NCBI RefSeq assembly: GCF_003610805.1
Contig: NZ_RAPF01000001.1
Location: 124,001-188,000, forward strand
DNA length: 64,000 nt
DNA from: Altericroceibacterium spongiae
Lineage (GTDB): Bacteria; Pseudomonadota; Alphaproteobacteria; Sphingomonadales; Sphingomonadaceae
Direction of reading: 5' to 3'
The position numbers were made by a program, and so were the translations under genes. Positions 61,666-64,000 of the stretch are shown piece after piece (position 1 is the stretch's first letter; each line of letters opens with the position of its first letter). The notes below the pieces were generated by a model, which searched no databases, had not been told where the DNA came from, and worked only from the letters and a program-made list of their open reading frames with translations.

Positions 61666-62745
61666 ATGTCCCGATTGCTACCCACCTCGACGGCAGGCAG
61701 CCTGCCAAAACCCGCCTGGCTCGCCGAGCCGGAAAAGCTCTGGTCGCCCTGGAAAATGGAAGGCGACCAACTGGCCGAAAGCAAGCGCGATGCGCTTTTG
61801 CTATCGCTTGCCGAGCAGCAGCTCGCCGGAATCGATATCGTCAGCGATGGCGAACAAACCCGCCAGCACTTCGTCACGACCTTTATCGAACATCTCTCCG
61901 GCGTGGATTTCGAACAGCGCGAAACGGTCACCATCCGCAACCGCTACGAAGCCAGCGTGCCCACCGTGGTCGGCCCGGTCGCACGAGAGAAGCCGGTCTT
62001 TGGCGAGGACGCCCGTTATCTGCGTGCGCAAACCGGCGGACCGATCAAGTGGGCGTTGCCCGGTCCGATGACGATGGTCGATACGCTCTACGATGCCCAT
62101 TACAAGAGCCGCGAAAAGCTCGCTTGGGAGTTCGCGGCCATCCTCAACGAGGAAGCCAGGGAACTTGAAGCTGCGGGCGTGGACATCATCCAGTTTGACG
62201 AGCCCGCATTCAACGTGTTCTTCAACGAGGTCAGCGACTGGGGTATCGCCACGCTGGAACGCGCGATCGAGGGACTGAAGTGCGAGACAGCCGTGCACAT
62301 CTGCTATGGCTACGGCATCAAGGCGAACACCGACTGGAAGGCCACCCTTGGCTCCGAATGGCGGCAATATGAGGAAATCTTCCCCAAACTGCAGACTTCC
62401 GGCGTCGATCTTGTTTCGCTGGAATGCCACAACTCGCGGGTGCCGATGGATCTGATCGAGCTGATCCGCGGCAAGAAGGTGATGGTTGGTGCAATCGACG
62501 TGGCGAGCGACCGGATCGAGACGCCGGAGGAAGTGGCAGGCACCCTGCGCAAGGCGCTGCAATTCGTCGATCCCGACAAGCTCTATCCCAGCACCAATTG
62601 CGGAATGGCGCCGCTACCCCGAGAGGTCGCGAGGGGCAAGCTCAAGGCCTTGTCGGCAGGGGCCGAAATCGTGCGCAAGGAACTGGCGGCTGCACAAGCA
62701 AAACCCACGCATCACCAGGGCGAAGAAAGCTTCGCCGCAAGCTAG
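61666..62745 (+). CDS. mesD: Core MetE-like methionine synthase (MesD-type)
   Basis: 359 residues, only the C-terminal catalytic half of MetE. Zinc ligands are all present as His211 and Cys213 ('AVHICYGYG'), Glu253 ('SLECHNSR') and Cys312 ('STNCGMAPL'). Asp in 'IIQFDEPAF' is also as in MetE. The N-terminal folate-binding half of MetE is absent, so methyl-tetrahydrofolate is not the expected donor; MesD-type enzymes use an unidentified donor with MesX. In operon with mesX and a flavin reductase. Confidence 0.88.
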   Translation: MSRLLPTSTAGSLPKPAWLAEPEKLWSPWKMEGDQLAESKRDALLLSLAEQQLAGIDIVSDGEQTRQHFVTTFIEHLSGVDFEQRETVTIRNRYEASVPTVVGPVAREKPVFGEDARYLRAQTGGPIKWALPGPMTMVDTLYDAHYKSREKLAWEFAAILNEEARELEAAGVDIIQFDEPAFNVFFNEVSDWGIATLERAIEGLKCETAVHICYGYGIKANTDWKATLGSEWRQYEEIFPKLQTSGVDLVSLECHNSRVPMDLIELIRGKKVMVGAIDVASDRIETPEEVAGTLRKALQFVDPDKLYPSTNCGMAPLPREVARGKLKALSAGAEIVRKELAAAQAKPTHHQGEESFAAS

Positions 62746-62760
62746 GCAAACGAGGATTTG

Positions 62761-63252
62761 ATGTCTGATACCGCCGCCATCAACACGATCGACAAACGGG
62801 CCTTGCGGGATTGCTGCGGCCGGTTCGCCACCGGCGTCACGGTCATCACCACCCGCACCCCCGAGGGCGACCACGGCATGACCGTGAGCGCCTTCATGTC
62901 GCTCTCGCTCGATCCGCCGCTGATCTGTATCTCGGTCGACAATCAGGCAAAGATGCTGCCCCGGATCGAGGCTGCGGGGCGCTATGCGGTCAGTGTCTTG
63001 CCCGAACACATGCGCGCCCATGCCCTGCATTTCGCAGGGAAACCCGAGGCGGGCTTTACCGATTTGTTCGAGGAGCGACACGGCCTGCCGGTCCTGCGCG
63101 AAGCGGGCGCCGTGATCGTGACCGAACTCGTCCAGCGCATCCCGGCTGGTGATCATGTCCTGCTGGTCGGCCATGTCCGCCACCTGAGCCACGATCCGCT
63201 TGCCAGGCCGCTGCTCTGGCACGGCGGCCAGTTCGGCAGCCTCGCGGCCTGA
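62761..63252 (+). CDS. Flavin reductase (NAD(P)H:FMN) family protein
   Basis: 163 residues of the HpaC/flavin-reductase-like fold: 'ALRDCCGRFATGVTVITTRT', 'GMTVSAFMSLSLDPPLICIS', 'RIEAAGRYAVSVLPEHMRAH' and 'DHVLLVGHVRHLSHDP'. Supplies reduced flavin to a partner. Starts 15 bp after mesD; since the MesD/MesX system depends on oxygen in known cases, it may feed reduced FMN to MesX. ATG 62761, TTG one codon earlier rejected. Confidence 0.88.
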   Translation: MSDTAAINTIDKRALRDCCGRFATGVTVITTRTPEGDHGMTVSAFMSLSLDPPLICISVDNQAKMLPRIEAAGRYAVSVLPEHMRAHALHFAGKPEAGFTDLFEERHGLPVLREAGAVIVTELVQRIPAGDHVLLVGHVRHLSHDPLARPLLWHGGQFGSLAA

Positions 63253-63271
63253 TTGCCCCTGAGAGACTCGC

Positions 63272-64000
63272 ATGAACGCCCTGCTCAGCCGGTTGAGGCT
63301 GGATCCCTACATCCTTGCGATCATGGCTATGGTTGCTCTGGCCGCTGTCATCCCTGCGCAAGGAACCGGCAAGGACCTGTTCGATCACGTGGTGCGCGTG
63401 GCCATCGCAATCCTCTTTTTCCTTTATGGCGCGCGGATTGCACCGAGTGCGATCTGGGACGGCATCACGCACTGGCGGCTGCAAAGCCTGGTGTTTGCGA
63501 CAACCTACGCCGTTTTCCCGCTGATCGGTCTGGGGATCGTGACGCTGGCTCCGGACAATCTCGACCGGGGGCTCGTCATGGGCCTGATGTTCGTCTGCCT
63601 GCTGCCCTCGACGGTGCAATCCTCGATTGCCTTCACCTCGATCGCGCGCGGCAATGTTCCGGCGGCACTGTGCTGCGCCTCGATCTCGAACCTTGCGGGT
63701 GTGGTCATCACGCCGGTGCTAGTGGCGGTGCTGCTGGGGTCCGCCCCGGGCGGGGGCGGGATGTCGTTGGGTTCAGTCAGGGACATTGCCGTACAGATCC
63801 TCTTGCCCTTCGTCGTCGGCCAGTTCGCACGGCCACTGATCGGCGGTTGGCTGGAGAGCCACAAAACCTTGACCATGCTGTTTGATCGCGGGTCGATCCT
63901 GCTGGTCGTCTATTCGGCCTTCAGCGCGGGGGTGGTCACCGGGATATGGAGCAAGGTGACGCCGCAGAGCCTCGCGCTCGTCATTCTCGCTGATTTCGTC
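63272..64000 (+). CDS. SBF-like (bile acid:sodium symporter family) transporter, cut by window end
   Basis: Frame open from ATG 63272 to the end of the window (243 codons). Hydrophobic spans such as 'AIMAMVALAAVIPAQGTG', 'VAIAILFFLYGARIAPSAIW', 'LVFATTYAVFPLIGLGIVTL', 'VMGLMFVCLLPSTVQSSIAF' and 'CCASISNLAGVVITPVLVAV' fit the YfeH/SBF_like group of ten-span carriers. It follows the flavin reductase by 19 bp, so it belongs to the operon; it may move a methionine-cycle or methyl-donor compound, but that is inference. Confidence 0.83.
   Translation, partial: MNALLSRLRLDPYILAIMAMVALAAVIPAQGTGKDLFDHVVRVAIAILFFLYGARIAPSAIWDGITHWRLQSLVFATTYAVFPLIGLGIVTLAPDNLDRGLVMGLMFVCLLPSTVQSSIAFTSIARGNVPAALCCASISNLAGVVITPVLVAVLLGSAPGGGGMSLGSVRDIAVQILLPFVVGQFARPLIGGWLESHKTLTMLFDRGSILLVVYSAFSAGVVTGIWSKVTPQSLALVILADFV

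Overview
The window looks like the chromosome of a carotenoid-producing sphingomonad (Alphaproteobacteria, Sphingomonadales). This rests on a LigE-type beta-etherase-like glutathione transferase, CrtZ, GcrA, the DUF1476 ATPase zeta subunit, an alphaproteobacterial rimP-nusA-ylxR-infB-rbfA-truB-rpsO-pnp order, and a large TonB-dependent receptor. No database search was run; family calls come from reading the translations.

Layout. 1-32.7 kb is conserved backbone. It holds the end of opgH, a LigE-like GST, an IS110 remnant, an alpha/beta hydrolase, and a minus-strand operon leuC-glycosylase-small membrane ORF-leuD-DUF1476-bolA-grxD. Then come crtZ, sufE-DUF454, and a phage-shock locus (pspF divergent from pspA-pspB-pspC plus four further small membrane/coiled-coil proteins). 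The translation/RNA operon (rimP to pnp) follows, then a DUF481 protein, an SDR, a tannase-family esterase, gcrA, an ABC-2 permease, hspQ and tRNA-Ser(CGA).

32.8-59.5 kb is an accessory island starting directly behind tRNA-Ser with a decayed P4-type integrase. It contains a TonB receptor, an SMR-like protein, two paralogous SnoaL-like proteins around an SDR, and a catabolic block (thiolase, acyl-CoA ligase, citryl-CoA lyase-like protein, metal-dependent hydrolase). It also has an AraC and a GntR regulator, a quinone-oxidoreductase-like MDR and an acyl-CoA dehydrogenase. Between these lie many broken genes (GST/SDR chimera, two SDRs, two 3-hydroxyacyl-CoA dehydrogenases, a thiolase, GntR, AraC, integrases, and IS5, IS21 and IS3 pieces). 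Several carry clean internal deletions, so the island is actively eroding. The surviving genes suggest CoA-dependent breakdown of an imported substrate that I cannot identify.

59.6-64 kb holds a MetR-like LysR regulator followed by DUF1852 (MesX), a core MetE-like methionine synthase (MesD), a flavin reductase and an SBF-type transporter cut by the window end. This is a folate-independent methionine synthase locus.

The two most interesting systems are the sigma54-driven Psp operon with an apparent tandem expansion of PspB-like proteins, and the MesX-MesD-flavin reductase unit.
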